NCBI GenBank assembly: GCA_018402445.1
Contig: JAGYIT010000007.1
Location: 434,001 to 498,000 of the forward strand
Direction: 5' to 3'
DNA length: 64,000 bases
DNA from: Akkermansiaceae bacterium
GTDB lineage: Bacteria; Verrucomicrobiota; Verrucomicrobiia; Verrucomicrobiales; Akkermansiaceae
The notes under the pieces were generated by a model. The model searched no databases and was not told where the DNA came from. It saw only the letters and a list, made by a program, of their open reading frames with translations. A program made the translations under genes and the position numbers. Shown here in pieces: positions 1 through 7,795 of the stretch; within the stretch, counting starts at the first letter, position 1; each line of letters begins with the position of its first letter.

Positions 1-1691
1 ATTACTTGGCTGACTTCGTCGTTCCCTCTTTTGTGGTCGCAGCCGATGAGGAACGTTGGCCTGGGGGAGAAAAATTCGGTGGTGAAAGAGACGCTCGGGG
101 GGAGATCCGACTTGAGGGTATGGGTGACTTTGACGCTTTCGGCGACCAGGTTCTGGACGGCGTTGCTGTAGAGGCGATCGTCGGTGTCATTGCCTAAGGT
201 CGTGTTGCGGGCAAAGCCCAGAAGCTGGCTTTTTCCGGGGGGGATGACGGCCTGACCGGGGGCGTGGACTTCGAGTTTGGCGTGGATGGTGTTGACACGT
301 TTGAGGTAGCCATCGACGGTCACGGCGATCATGGGGAAGTTCATGAGGCGTGCGCCGGTGCCAGGGTCGTTGAATACGTTGAGGGCGATGTTGTAGGGAT
401 TGTAATGCGAGCTCCAGAGCTGGGCGTTGGTGATGAGCTTGGGCTTCACGGTGCCGCTGGAGGGGATGTATTCGAGCCAGCAGTTTTGTTGGAGGTGGGC
501 GAGAACCGGTGAGATCGGGTTGTTGATGTATGCGCCGCCCGCGAAGACGTGGGGTTGCCCGTAGGGTCTGGCGCTGCCATCAAAGAGTTGGTGGGGAGCC
601 TTGTTGACCCGACTGGTATCGAAGAGATAGGGATTTTTGCTGAATGTTTGGATCTGCAGGGTTGGCGAGCTGCCGATGGTCTTGATGTGTTTTTTGAGGT
701 TGTAGTAATCCCGGAGGATGGCCCAGTGGATGTAGCCGTTCGATTTCAGTTCTGCGGAGGCGTCGAGTTTTTCCCGGGAGATAAGGAGGTATTCCGGGGT
801 GTTTCCGGTGGGGAAAACGCTGGCGAAAACCGCGGGGTTCTCGAAGGCGATGGTGAGGTCTTTTTTGAGTCCGCCATTGCGGGTGTCGGAGAGGACACCC
901 AGTGAACGGGTGGTGTAGCTGAAAAATTTTCTCTCCGTGGTGGCCTTTGTCAGTCCGAGGAAACAAAGATCGCCGAGGGAGCCGATGCGCTGGATTTGCT
1001 GGGGAGTGGCGCTGAAGGTTTCCATTTCCCTGAGAATCGCCGGGTTGTAGGATGCGGCGAGGACGCCGCCGGAGGGGTGGGTGGGATGGTTGTTAGTGAT
1101 GTTGGGGTGGGAGGCGCGGAGCTGGGCTCTCATGCCATTGTCATCGACGAACCATGCGTAAGCTCCGGTGGTTTTCCCGGCTCCGTTCCTGACCGACACG
1201 CGGCCGGCCTTTATTTCCAATCCTCCGGTGAATGCGGGGAGATCGAGGCTGCCCGCGCCGATGAGGGTCACGGGATCCGCCAGAGTGCCGTCGATGAGGC
1301 CACCATTGAGGCCGGATAGCAACCAGACGACATCCTTGTCGGAGGGTTGGAGTTTGGTTTTGCCATCGGAGTGGGAGACCCCGACCCACCATGACTGCGG
1401 GGTGTTCGGGGAAACGGAGGTGCCCATGCGGGTGTCGCGCGCAAGGGTTTCCGCGCGGGCGGTGGCGCGGGCGTCGGGGCCGAGGTGCTTCTGGAGTTCG
1501 CCGAGGGCGATGATCATGGCGATACGGGCGTTGGCATGGGCGATTTGCTCGTGGTTGCCGATGGAGGCGTGGCGGAGAGACACGCTGGCAAGCGACATGA
1601 TGCCGACGGCGAGGATGGTGAGCAGAACCATCAGGGAGAGAGTGATGACAAGCGCGAAGCCAGGGCATCTACAGCGAATTGGGTTTTTCAT
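1..1691 (-). CDS. Prepilin-like secreted protein, similar to Verru_Chthon cassette protein A (3' end outside window)
   Basis: The minus frame starting at the ATG at 1689-1691 stays open for about 563 codons to the left window edge, so the C terminus is missing. Residues about 10-35 are a basic stretch, a Gly-Phe junction and a long hydrophobic helix (GFALVITLSLMVLLTILAVG), like a class III prepilin leader; the Glu at position +5 of pilins is absent, as in PilX/PulK-type minor pseudopilins. The rest is soluble, with many Asn, Gly and Thr residues. Verrucomicrobia carry a family of such large proteins ('Verru_Chthon cassette protein A'), usually beside further pilin-like genes. Those partners would lie left of this window. 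The assignment rests on the N terminus and taxon; the function (a surface or pseudopilus-related export cassette) is inferred. Confidence 0.6.
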   Translation of the reverse strand, partial: MKNPIRCRCPGFALVITLSLMVLLTILAVGIMSLASVSLRHASIGNHEQIAHANARIAMIIALGELQKHLGPDARATARAETLARDTRMGTSVSPNTPQSWWVGVSHSDGKTKLQPSDKDVVWLLSGLNGGLIDGTLADPVTLIGAGSLDLPAFTGGLEIKAGRVSVRNGAGKTTGAYAWFVDDNGMRAQLRASHPNITNNHPTHPSGGVLAASYNPAILREMETFSATPQQIQRIGSLGDLCFLGLTKATTERKFFSYTTRSLGVLSDTRNGGLKKDLTIAFENPAVFASVFPTGNTPEYLLISREKLDASAELKSNGYIHWAILRDYYNLKKHIKTIGSSPTLQIQTFSKNPYLFDTSRVNKAPHQLFDGSARPYGQPHVFAGGAYINNPISPVLAHLQQNCWLEYIPSSGTVKPKLITNAQLWSSHYNPYNIALNVFNDPGTGARLMNFPMIAVTVDGYLKRVNTIHAKLEVHAPGQAVIPPGKSQLLGFARNTTLGNDTDDRLYSNAVQNLVAESVKVTHTLKSDLPPSVSFTTEFFSPRPTFLIGCDHKRGNDEVSQV

Positions 1692-1823
1692 CTTTTTGGA
1701 TTTCCCGTGAGAAATTGAATGTTTAGTGTATAGCCTTGCTACATCGCAATGCTATCAGTAAACAAGTATTTTAGGATAGCAACGATCAGTCGGTCACTTG
1801 CCAGCAACTCATTGAGCAACCCC

Positions 1824-2549
1824 ATGAACCCAATCCACACCCTTCTCACCGTCATCGCACTGGCGGCGATCACCGGATTCACCGTGCAGGCTGCCGAATT
1901 GGAAAGCACCACCGCTGTCGCCGCGAAAACCAACGGCGAGACATGGTGGAACGGAAACTGTGCGAGGATCGACGCCGACATTGAGAAGATGGATGGCAAG
2001 ATTGATGTGGTCTTCGTCGGCGACTCGATCACCGCGCGCTGGAGGGACAGTGAAAACTGGAAAAAGCACTGGGATTCCTACCGCGCGGTGAACATGGGGA
2101 TCGGCGGCGACCAGACGCAGCACGTCCTGTGGCGTTTGCAGAACGGTGACTTGGAGGGCTACAAGGCGAAGCTTTTTGTCGTGATGATCGGCACCAACAA
2201 CATGTGGGCGAGGGATGCCGATCCGGCCCACGCTGCGGCCGGAGTGAAGGCGGTCATCGCTCTGATCCAGTCGAAACAACCGCAGGCCAAGATCCTCCTG
2301 CTGAGCATTTTGCCGACCGGTGAGAAACCCAATCCCGGGCGTGAAAAGAGAATGGTCGTGAACGAGCTGATTTCCAAATTCGAGGATGGATCGGTGGAAT
2401 ACATGGACATCGCTCCGAAATACCTGGAAGCCGACGGCAGCATCAGCAAGGAGGTCATGCACGATTTCCTGCACCTCGCTCCCAAGGGCTACGACATCTG
2501 GGCGGAAGCCATCAGCGACAAGGTCAAGGAAGCTGTGGCTGGGAAGTAG
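1824..2549 (+). CDS. Secreted SGNH/GDSL-family hydrolase (PAF-acetylhydrolase-like)
   Basis: A 241-residue protein starting at ATG 1824; an upstream in-frame ATG at 1749 would only add residues before a clean Sec signal peptide (MNPIHTLLTVIALAAITGF...VQA). The four SGNH blocks are visible: GDSI with the nucleophilic Ser, Gly in GIGGDQ, Asn in GTNN, and DFLHL with the catalytic Asp and His near the C terminus. The spacing and the GIGGD and GTNNMW motifs resemble the platelet-activating-factor acetylhydrolase / sialate esterase branch. Such enzymes deacylate esters, often acetylated polysaccharides, in the periplasm or outside. The natural substrate cannot be read from the sequence. The gene is divergent from the prepilin-like gene, so the gap 1692-1823 should hold both promoters. 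Confidence 0.85.
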   Translation: MNPIHTLLTVIALAAITGFTVQAAELESTTAVAAKTNGETWWNGNCARIDADIEKMDGKIDVVFVGDSITARWRDSENWKKHWDSYRAVNMGIGGDQTQHVLWRLQNGDLEGYKAKLFVVMIGTNNMWARDADPAHAAAGVKAVIALIQSKQPQAKILLLSILPTGEKPNPGREKRMVVNELISKFEDGSVEYMDIAPKYLEADGSISKEVMHDFLHLAPKGYDIWAEAISDKVKEAVAGK

Positions 2550-2552
2550 TTG

Positions 2553-2745
2553 TCAGAAGAAAATGACGAAGGCTCCGGGGATGCCGGTGTCGAGGGTGGC
2601 GAGATGGAGACCATGCTTTTCCGCGAGGGCGAGGAGGTGGGCGTCGGTGGTGTGTTTGTGATTTCTGCAATCGACTCTTTCACGATTGAGGGTGATCGCT
2701 CCAGCCCCATGCGACCAACACGTTGACATTCAAGAGATAGTTCAT
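2553..2745 (-). pseudogene. vapC: PIN-domain toxin (VapC) remnant with internal deletion
   Basis: The ATG at 2743-2745 overlaps the stop of the upstream antitoxin gene as ATGA, the usual vapBC arrangement. The first residues (MNYLLNVNVLVAW) match the N terminus of PIN toxins, but the first catalytic Asp is Asn. After about 20 codons the frame stops. A different frame then encodes a typical PIN C terminus (TDAHLLALAEKHGLHLATLD followed by GIPGAFVIF), ending at 2553. A full PIN toxin is about 130-150 residues; here the middle is missing and the two ends are out of frame. It is therefore a dead toxin gene made by an internal deletion. Confidence 0.75.
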
Positions 2746-2981
2746 GGAAAGTCGGCTAACATTTCCCTGACAGACTCGTTAGTCAGCGGGATATCATCCG
2801 GGTGTCCTTTGAATACCATGGCACCGGTGTATTTGGCCTTTACCAACTCACGGGGTTTGATCGGCTCAGCGGGCAGGGTTCTGCGGCGGAGAAATTCGGA
2901 CACGGTGAGTTCCGATGCTTTTGCCAGGCTGCGAATCGCTTGCGCTTCCTCATCGCCAAGCCCTTTTTCTTTCAGAAGCAC
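2742..2981 (-). CDS. Ribbon-helix-helix-like antitoxin (orphaned VapB type)
   Basis: A 79-residue frame with a GTG start at 2979-2981; an in-frame stop lies just upstream at 3003. The stretch AKASELTVSEFLRRRTL resembles the helix-turn of CopG/MetJ ribbon-helix-helix antitoxins, and the tail DIPLTNESVREMLADF looks like a toxin-binding C terminus. Its stop overlaps the start of the vapC remnant (ATGA), which supports the role. The N-terminal beta strand is poorly defined, so the gene may itself be shortened. With the toxin broken it may persist as an autorepressor or be decaying. There is no independent evidence of function. Confidence 0.5.
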   Translation of the reverse strand: MLLKEKGLGDEEAQAIRSLAKASELTVSEFLRRRTLPAEPIKPRELVKAKYTGAMVFKGHPDDIPLTNESVREMLADFP

Positions 2982-3041
2982 ACGCAGTTCACGTGTGCTT
3001 CTCTATTTCCGCCGAAGGCGGACGAATTTTTTTTCTGAGAT

Positions 3042-3479
3042 ATGCAGCCCACCGGTCCGGAAGCTCCCATCGTCCTCGTGAAATGGTATGACTACTCCAA
3101 GTGGCTGCTGGAGCGGGTGGAGAACTTCCCGAAGAGCCAGCGCTTCGTGCTGGGTCAGCGGCTGGCGGGGCAGGCGATGGATGTGATGGATCTATTGGTG
3201 GAGGGTTCCATGGTGGTGGCGAACTTCGGGCGCCGCCCTCTCCACTACTACTTGTAGCGGCGACCGAAGATCGCCACCACTGCCTTGGCGAACCGCAGGA
3301 TGGAAGTGCTGCGCTGGACGGTGCGCATGGCCAAGGACCGGAAACTGTTCACCACCGCGCAATTCGAGTTCAGCGCCCGCGCGCTCAACGAATGCGGGAG
3401 GATGGTCGGAGGGTGGCTCAAGAGCCGTGGCGATGCTTTGCAAGCGCCAAGCGAAGCCTCGACAGGCGGCATTCCCTGA
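3042..3479 (+). pseudogene. Avd-like four-helix-bundle protein, interrupted by a palindromic element
   Basis: Two reading segments in the same frame, 3042-3254 and 3258-3479, are separated by one TAG at 3255-3257. The first (PIVLVKWYDYSKWLLERVEN..., FVLGQRLAGQAMDVMDLLVE) and second (RRMEVLRWTVRMAKDRKLFT..., FSARALNECGRMVGGWLK) match the two halves of the about 120-residue four-helix-bundle family that includes the accessory protein bAvd of diversity-generating retroelements. The break coincides with a 68-bp inverted-repeat element at 3213-3280 that inserted in the middle and brought the stop. No reverse transcriptase or template/variable repeat is seen nearby, so this is more likely the stand-alone four-helix-bundle form often found inside rRNA loci or as a solo gene. 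Confidence 0.7.
3213..3280. repeat. Palindromic element (REP-like) inserted in the Avd-like gene
   Basis: Arms GTGGTGGCGAACTTCGG (3213-3229) and CCGAAGATCGCCACCAC (3264-3280) are inverted copies with one mismatch in 17. The right part also contains a small GGCGA/TCGCC hairpin (3259-3275). A related hairpin lies at 4278-4296, so this is a dispersed family. It splits the Avd-like reading frame and supplies its stop codon. Confidence 0.75.
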
Positions 3480-3493
3480 GGCAGATTGCACCC

Positions 3494-3712
3494 ATGATTT
3501 TCAGCGCTGTCATCACCGAAGCCGAAGAGGGAGGCTACGTGGCCTTCAATCCCGATACGGGAACCACCACCCAAGGGGAAACCTTCGATGAGGCGGTGGC
3601 GAATCTGAGGAAAGCCACGGAGTTGTATTTGGAAGAGTTTCCGATGAAGGGAACACGTCCGGCGGTATTAACCTGTTTCGAAGTTTCGCATGCCCAAGCT
3701 GCCGGTTGTTAG
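3494..3712 (+). CDS. hicB: HicB-family antitoxin
   Basis: A 72-residue protein starting at ATG 3494 (MIFSAVITEAEEGGYVAF...). The pattern of a short beta strand, 'EGGYVAFNPD', then 'GETFDEAVANLRKATELYLE' is the partial RNase-H-like fold of HicB antitoxins. It precedes and overlaps hicA by 23 nt, so the two are translationally coupled. This copy is short and lacks the C-terminal DNA-binding domain found in longer HicB proteins, so autoregulation would need the HicAB complex or another factor. HicB normally neutralises the mRNA-cleaving toxin HicA. Confidence 0.85.
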   Translation: MIFSAVITEAEEGGYVAFNPDTGTTTQGETFDEAVANLRKATELYLEEFPMKGTRPAVLTCFEVSHAQAAGC

Positions 3713-3911
3713 CGAGAAGGAGTGCCGCAAGGCGCTGGAGCGGCTGGGCTTCGCGGAAGCCAGACAGCGTGGCAGCCACGTGGTCATGCGGAGTGGGGAG
3801 AGCGGCTGCACGGTGCCCATGCATGCGAAAATCAAAACCGAAACATTGTCCGGTATCCTCAAGCAAGCGGGCGTGAGCGTGGAGGAATTCATCACCGCGC
3901 TGGGACGGTAG
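3690..3911 (+). CDS. hicA: HicA-family mRNA interferase toxin
   Basis: A 73-residue protein with the double-stranded-RNA-binding-like HicA fold: VSEKECRKALERLGF, then RQRGSHVVMRSGE with the catalytic His in the GSHV motif, then TVPMHAKIKTETLSGILKQA with the conserved VPxH...I..GTL-like region. Length and motifs are normal, so the toxin is probably active. It overlaps hicB, and its last codons abut the truncated DUF5615 gene on the other strand, which suggests that the hicBA pair landed there. Confidence 0.9.
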   Translation: MPKLPVVSEKECRKALERLGFAEARQRGSHVVMRSGESGCTVPMHAKIKTETLSGILKQAGVSVEEFITALGR

Positions 3912-3997
3912 TCCAATGGGCAAACAGAGACATGCCCGAGTTCGCAGAGCCGGATGGCAAGCAAACGGGGGAGCTGCGCATCGACGATGAATTTCAT
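3912..3997 (-). pseudogene. DUF5615 (PIN-like) toxin, truncated to its N terminus
   Basis: From ATG 3995-3997 the first about 28 residues (MKFIVDAQLPRLLAIRLCEL then GHVSVCPLD) match the start of DUF5615 PIN-like toxins, including the first acidic residue. Homology stops where the antisense end of hicA begins (about 3911); beyond that the frame only reads through hicA antisense. The ATG overlaps the stop of the DUF433 gene as ATGA, the normal order for this antitoxin-toxin pair. The toxin has lost most of its catalytic domain and should be dead. Confidence 0.7.
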
Positions 3998-4218
3998 GCG
4001 GCGGGCAGCGGCTCGAAGCGTTTGATGAGGATTAGCCGCGCGGCATACGCCTGCACGGCCTTAAGGTCGGCGGCTTCGAGATCGGGATAGTCGCTCAGGA
4101 TTTCGGCTTCGGTGGACTCGCCGCTCAGGAGTTCGAGCAGGAACTCGACGGGATAACGGAGACCGCGGACGCATGGCTTGCCGTGGCAGATTCCTGTAAT
4201 AGTAATTCGCTCAAGCAG
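3994..4218 (-). pseudogene. DUF433 antitoxin, start region lost
   Basis: The frame from 4218 to the stop at 3994 reads LLERITITGICHGKPCVRGL, then RYPVEFLLELLSGESTEAEI and a 'LSDYPDLEAADLKAVQAYA' tail. This is the classic DUF433 antitoxin core with CHGKPC.RG. It matches almost from the first residues, but no ATG, GTG or TTG lies in frame at the expected start. The open frame runs on upstream into sequence next to a REP-like hairpin (4278-4296). The start was therefore probably destroyed, or a very rare start codon is used. It pairs with the truncated DUF5615 toxin. Confidence 0.65.
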
Positions 4219-4277
4219 TTTATCACTGAAGATGTTTGAAAAATAAGCTCTGAACCGTATGGTAGCAAAGCGAAAAT

Positions 4278-4296
4278 CGGCGACCTAAGATCGCCG
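4278..4296. repeat. Small palindromic hairpin, second copy of the REP-like family
   Basis: CGGCGA (4278-4283), loop CCTAAGA, TCGCCG (4291-4296). The sequence closely matches the right part of the element at 3213-3280 (GGCGACC.AAGATCGCC.CCAC in both). It sits just upstream of the broken DUF433 gene. No gene is seen between 4219 and 4408. Confidence 0.6.
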
Positions 4297-4408
4297 CCAC
4301 GCTGAGAGCGTTACCCGAGGGCGTTATGAAAGCTTGCCGTTTCTCAGCTCGAAGGTTTTTTCTAAGGCGGTAGGGGTCCTTTCGGATGGATTGCGATCGC
4401 TTTACGTC

Positions 4409-5740
4409 TCATCCCGCCAACTCCTCCAAGAGCGCCTGGTTGAGGCGGATGCCGGCTTCGAAGTTTTCGATGGGGAAATTCTCGTTGGGCGAGTGGATTT
4501 GGGCGTCGGCGAGGGCGAGGCCGAGGAGGAGGGTATCGACTCCGAGGATGTCGTGGAAGGCTTGGACGATGGGGATGGAGCCGCCTTCGCGGATGAGCAT
4601 CGGCTCGCCCGGGAAGGTGCGTTTCAGGGCGCGTTGGGCGGCTTTGCCGAAATCCGAATGGGGATCGCAGGCGTAGGGTTTGCCGTCGTGGCCGAGCTCG
4701 ATCTCCAGTTTCACGCCTGGTGGGCAGTGTTTTTCGAGGTGGGTTTTGACCTGTTGGAGGATGGTTTTCGGATCCTGGTCGGGGACGAGGCGGAAGGAAA
4801 ATTTCACGAAGGCCTCGGAAGGGATCACGGTTTTCGATCCCTCGCCTTGGTAACCGCCGCCGATGCCGTTGACCTCGGCGGTGGGGCGGGCGAAGACGCG
4901 CTCGGCGGAGTTGTAGCCGGGTTCACCGAAACAGGCCGGCGAGCCGGTGACTTGCAGATAATCCTCGTCGGACACGCCGGGAACCTTCGCCCACATCTCG
5001 CGTTCCCATGGTTCGAGCGGGCGGACGTCGTCGTAGAAGCCCTCGATGGCGACCGTGCCATCGGGCAGGTGCAGCGAGGATACTAAGCGGGCGACGGCGG
5101 TGGCGGGGTTGGCGACGGCTCCGCCGAAAAGGCCGGAGTGTAGGTCGCGGGCGGGGCCTTTGATTTTCACTTCGCAACAGGCGATGCCGCGCAGGCCGTA
5201 GCCGAGGGTGCCGGTGTTCGGCGCGACCATTCCGGTGTCCGAAATGGCGATGATGTCGCAGGCGAGTTCTGATTTATGTTTTTCTAGGAAAGGCGCGAGG
5301 TTCGGGGAGCCGATTTCCTCCTCGCCCTCGAAAAGCAGGATGATGTTCACGGGCAGCTCGCCTTTTTCCGCGAGGGTTTTCTCGACCCCGAGGATGTGGG
5401 CGAGCATCTGGCCTTTGTTGTCTGTGGCGCCGCGCGCCCAGATTTTCCCGTCGCGGATTTCTGGCGCGAAGGGCGGGGAATCCCAGAGATTCAGCGGATC
5501 GACCGGCTGGACATCGTAGTGGCCGTAGATGAGGACGGTTTTCCTGTCCGGTCTGTGGGCGTTGCGCGCGACTACGATGGGGTTGCCGGGTGTTTCGTGC
5601 AGCTTGGTGTCGAGCCCGGCGGCGGAGAGTTTCCCGACGATCCATTCCGCGCAGTTGCGGACGTCGGACTTGTGTTTCGAATCGGTCGAGACACTGGGGA
5701 AGGCGAGGAAAGCGAAGAGGTCTTGGAGTTCGGGAGTCAT
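4409..5740 (-). CDS. M20-family metallopeptidase (dipeptidase)
   Basis: A 443-residue cytosolic zinc peptidase of the M20 family, of the dipeptidase / carnosinase-like branch. Metal and catalytic motifs are present in order: IYGHYDVQP (His and Asp, about residue 80), ARGATDNKGQ (bridging Asp), FEGEEEIGS (catalytic Glu-Glu), AISDTGM (Asp) and a late AQIHSPNE (His). The lid domain with the DLHSG motif is also present (about residues 205-210). Length is normal. Such enzymes hydrolyse dipeptides or acyl amino acids; the exact substrate is not readable. The gene lies 56 bp downstream of the DsbD-alpha-like gene on the same strand and may be co-transcribed with it. Confidence 0.9.
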   Translation of the reverse strand: MTPELQDLFAFLAFPSVSTDSKHKSDVRNCAEWIVGKLSAAGLDTKLHETPGNPIVVARNAHRPDRKTVLIYGHYDVQPVDPLNLWDSPPFAPEIRDGKIWARGATDNKGQMLAHILGVEKTLAEKGELPVNIILLFEGEEEIGSPNLAPFLEKHKSELACDIIAISDTGMVAPNTGTLGYGLRGIACCEVKIKGPARDLHSGLFGGAVANPATAVARLVSSLHLPDGTVAIEGFYDDVRPLEPWEREMWAKVPGVSDEDYLQVTGSPACFGEPGYNSAERVFARPTAEVNGIGGGYQGEGSKTVIPSEAFVKFSFRLVPDQDPKTILQQVKTHLEKHCPPGVKLEIELGHDGKPYACDPHSDFGKAAQRALKRTFPGEPMLIREGGSIPIVQAFHDILGVDTLLLGLALADAQIHSPNENFPIENFEAGIRLNQALLEELAG

Positions 5741-5796
5741 CGTTGGCGGAGCTTAGGATGCGTATGCCCTGCCGCAAAGGAAAACGATGGGGCAGA

Positions 5797-6558
5797 TCAT
5801 TCGGCGGTGGAGATTTTCCACGCACCTTTTGCGGGTGCGGCGAGGACGAGGGAAAGCTCTTCGGGCTGGCCTTCGAGGTATTCGCTTTTCGGCGCGGTGG
5901 CTGTCCAGGTGTTGCCGTCGCCTTTGGTGAAACGGGGGTTGGCGGCCGGGTCGATGATGTTGCGGGTGGCGGGGAAGATTTCGAAAACGGACGCATCGAA
6001 GTCCTGCGGTGCGCTGAGGGTGAGGAGGATGTTTTTCCCGTTGGACGCGACGGTGAGTTTCGCATCGGAAATGGGTTGAGGCAGGGCCGCGAAGGCGTCG
6101 GTGATGCTCTTGGGTTCCGGGGCGGCGACGAGGGTCATCAACGCATCGCCGGGGAGGCAGCTTCCATCGTCGCAGGTCAGCCAGGAAAGGGTGGCGGTGA
6201 TTTTGGGAAGGGCGCCAACGAAGCCATCCGGTGCTGTTAAGGCGACCGGGAAATGGATTTCACCTTCGTAGCCGAAACCGGGCATATCGCCGGTCATAAA
6301 ACGTTTCGGAACCGGGTAATGAATCGTCCCAAGCGTCCATCCCTCGGGCAGTGCGGCTTCGATATCCAAAGGCATCCCACCTTCGCCGGGATTTTCCCAG
6401 TAGGTGTGCCATCCTTCGGAGACTTTCATCACGATGGCCGTGCGGATGGGTTCGCCGGGCTTCGCGGTCATCTTTTCGGCGATCCATGAGGCGGTGGCGG
6501 GCGGCTCGGCGGCGGCGGGCAGAGACAGCATGGCGGCGACGAAAAGGGTGGATTTCAT
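5797..6558 (-). CDS. DsbD alpha-domain-like periplasmic protein
   Basis: A 253-residue protein with a Sec signal peptide (MKSTLFVAAMLSLPAAAEPP). The core WHTYWENPGEGGMPLDI, then LPEGW and IHYPVP, matches the N-terminal immunoglobulin-like domain of the thiol-disulfide reductase DsbD. A Cys pair is seen at WLTCDDGSCLPG (about residues 127-132), as in the redox-active alpha domain. The membrane and thioredoxin domains of full DsbD are missing, so this is a stand-alone domain, probably receiving electrons from a separate membrane partner. The partner is not in this window. It is divergent from the ThuA gene. Confidence 0.75.
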   Translation of the reverse strand: MKSTLFVAAMLSLPAAAEPPATASWIAEKMTAKPGEPIRTAIVMKVSEGWHTYWENPGEGGMPLDIEAALPEGWTLGTIHYPVPKRFMTGDMPGFGYEGEIHFPVALTAPDGFVGALPKITATLSWLTCDDGSCLPGDALMTLVAAPEPKSITDAFAALPQPISDAKLTVASNGKNILLTLSAPQDFDASVFEIFPATRNIIDPAANPRFTKGDGNTWTATAPKSEYLEGQPEELSLVLAAPAKGAWKISTAE

Positions 6559-6658
6559 GGCGGGAAGCTGATGCCGGATGAGTTTCTTCGCAAGATCTTG
6601 GGCGATTTTATCAAATTTCTTGAGGGATTGGCCTCATGGCGACAGTATCTCTCGTAAC

Positions 6659-7684
6659 ATGAAGATAAAACTTTGGATCGGTGCGGCCTGCGGGCTTGCG
6701 ATGGGAGCGGCCTCCGCGGAGGTGAAACTCGAGGCCGGCGACGGTTTCCTGAAATTCACGGGCGGCGAAGGCCCCGGCAAAGGCAAGCACGTGGTGCTGC
6801 TGGCCGGCGACGAGGAATACCGCTCCGAGGAAGCGATGCCGCTCATGGCGAAAATCCTCGCGGAAAAGCACGGCTTCGACACCACGGTGCTTTTTTCGGC
6901 GGATGCGGACGGCACGATCAACCCGAAAGCCGTCGGCAGCCTCTCCGGCTCAGAGGCGCTCGACTTGGCGGACGCGCTGGTGATGTCCCTGCGTTTCCGG
7001 AAATGGGATGATGCCACGATGGAAAAATTCAAGGCGTCCGTGGAAAAAGGCGTGCCCATCATCGGGCTGCGCACCAGCACCCACGTGTTCAATTTTCCGA
7101 AAGACAGCAAATGGGCCGAGTGGTCATGGAACCACAAAACCGGCGGCTTCGGACGCACGGTGCTGGGTGAGACCTGGATCAGCCACTGGGGCAAACACAA
7201 GGGCGAGGCGACCCGCGCGGTATTGGAGCCGGGTCAGGAGAAAAATCCACTACTCAACGGAGTCGTGAGCGCGTTCGGCGATACGGATGTCTATGAGGTC
7301 GCGCCTCCCGAGGACGCCGTGATCCTGATGCGCGGGCTTGTCCTCAAGGACATGAAAGAGGACAGCGCACCCGCTGAGCACACGAAAAAGCCCCGCGCGG
7401 GCGATGAACAGAAGGTCAACGATCCGGCCATGCCCGTCGCTTGGTCGCGCGAGGTGAAAAACGCCGCCGGGACTACCAACAAGGTGCTTACCACGACCAT
7501 GGGTTCCTCCACCGACCTCATGAGCGAAGACCTCCGCAGGCTGGTGGTGAACGGCGTTTTCTGGGGTCTCGGCATCGAGGTGCCGGAAAAAGCGGACGTC
7601 ACCCTGCCCGAAGGTTTCACCCCCACGGATTACGGCTTCAACACCTACAAAAAAGGCATGAAGGCTGCAAATTTCGCAAACTGA
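6659..7684 (+). CDS. Secreted ThuA-domain protein
   Basis: A 341-residue protein. ATG 6659 is chosen because it begins a clean signal peptide (MKIKLWIGAACGLAMGAASA); the frame opens earlier at 6578 with no protein-like sequence. After cleavage, 'GKHVVLLAGDEEYRSEEAMP' starts a class I glutamine-amidotransferase-like (ThuA) fold, followed by LVMSLRFRKW, GVPIIGLRTSTHVF and GETWISHWG. ThuA-type proteins are abundant in PVC bacteria and are linked to sugar use, but their reaction is not firmly established. A strong terminator follows at 7703-7738, so it is probably a single-gene transcript. Confidence 0.8.
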   Translation: MKIKLWIGAACGLAMGAASAEVKLEAGDGFLKFTGGEGPGKGKHVVLLAGDEEYRSEEAMPLMAKILAEKHGFDTTVLFSADADGTINPKAVGSLSGSEALDLADALVMSLRFRKWDDATMEKFKASVEKGVPIIGLRTSTHVFNFPKDSKWAEWSWNHKTGGFGRTVLGETWISHWGKHKGEATRAVLEPGQEKNPLLNGVVSAFGDTDVYEVAPPEDAVILMRGLVLKDMKEDSAPAEHTKKPRAGDEQKVNDPAMPVAWSREVKNAAGTTNKVLTTTMGSSTDLMSEDLRRLVVNGVFWGLGIEVPEKADVTLPEGFTPTDYGFNTYKKGMKAANFAN

Positions 7685-7702
7685 TCGGCCTTAAAACTGC
7701 TT

Positions 7703-7738
7703 AGCGGCGGAGGGAAAAGTCCTTCTGCCGCTTTTTTT
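7703..7738 (+). terminator. Rho-independent terminator after the ThuA gene
   Basis: The stem AGCGGC..GAGG pairs with CCTTC.TGCCGCT and is followed by a run of seven T. It closes the ThuA transcript just before the next plus-strand gene. Confidence 0.85.
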
Positions 7739-7795
7739 ATGCCGGGAAACGGCACCCAATCGGCTAAGGATCCCCGCGACAAACACAATTTTACC

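Noticed and set aside
3042..3479. Diversity-generating retroelement
   Set aside because: Only the Avd-like gene is seen; no reverse transcriptase and no template/variable repeat pair nearby.
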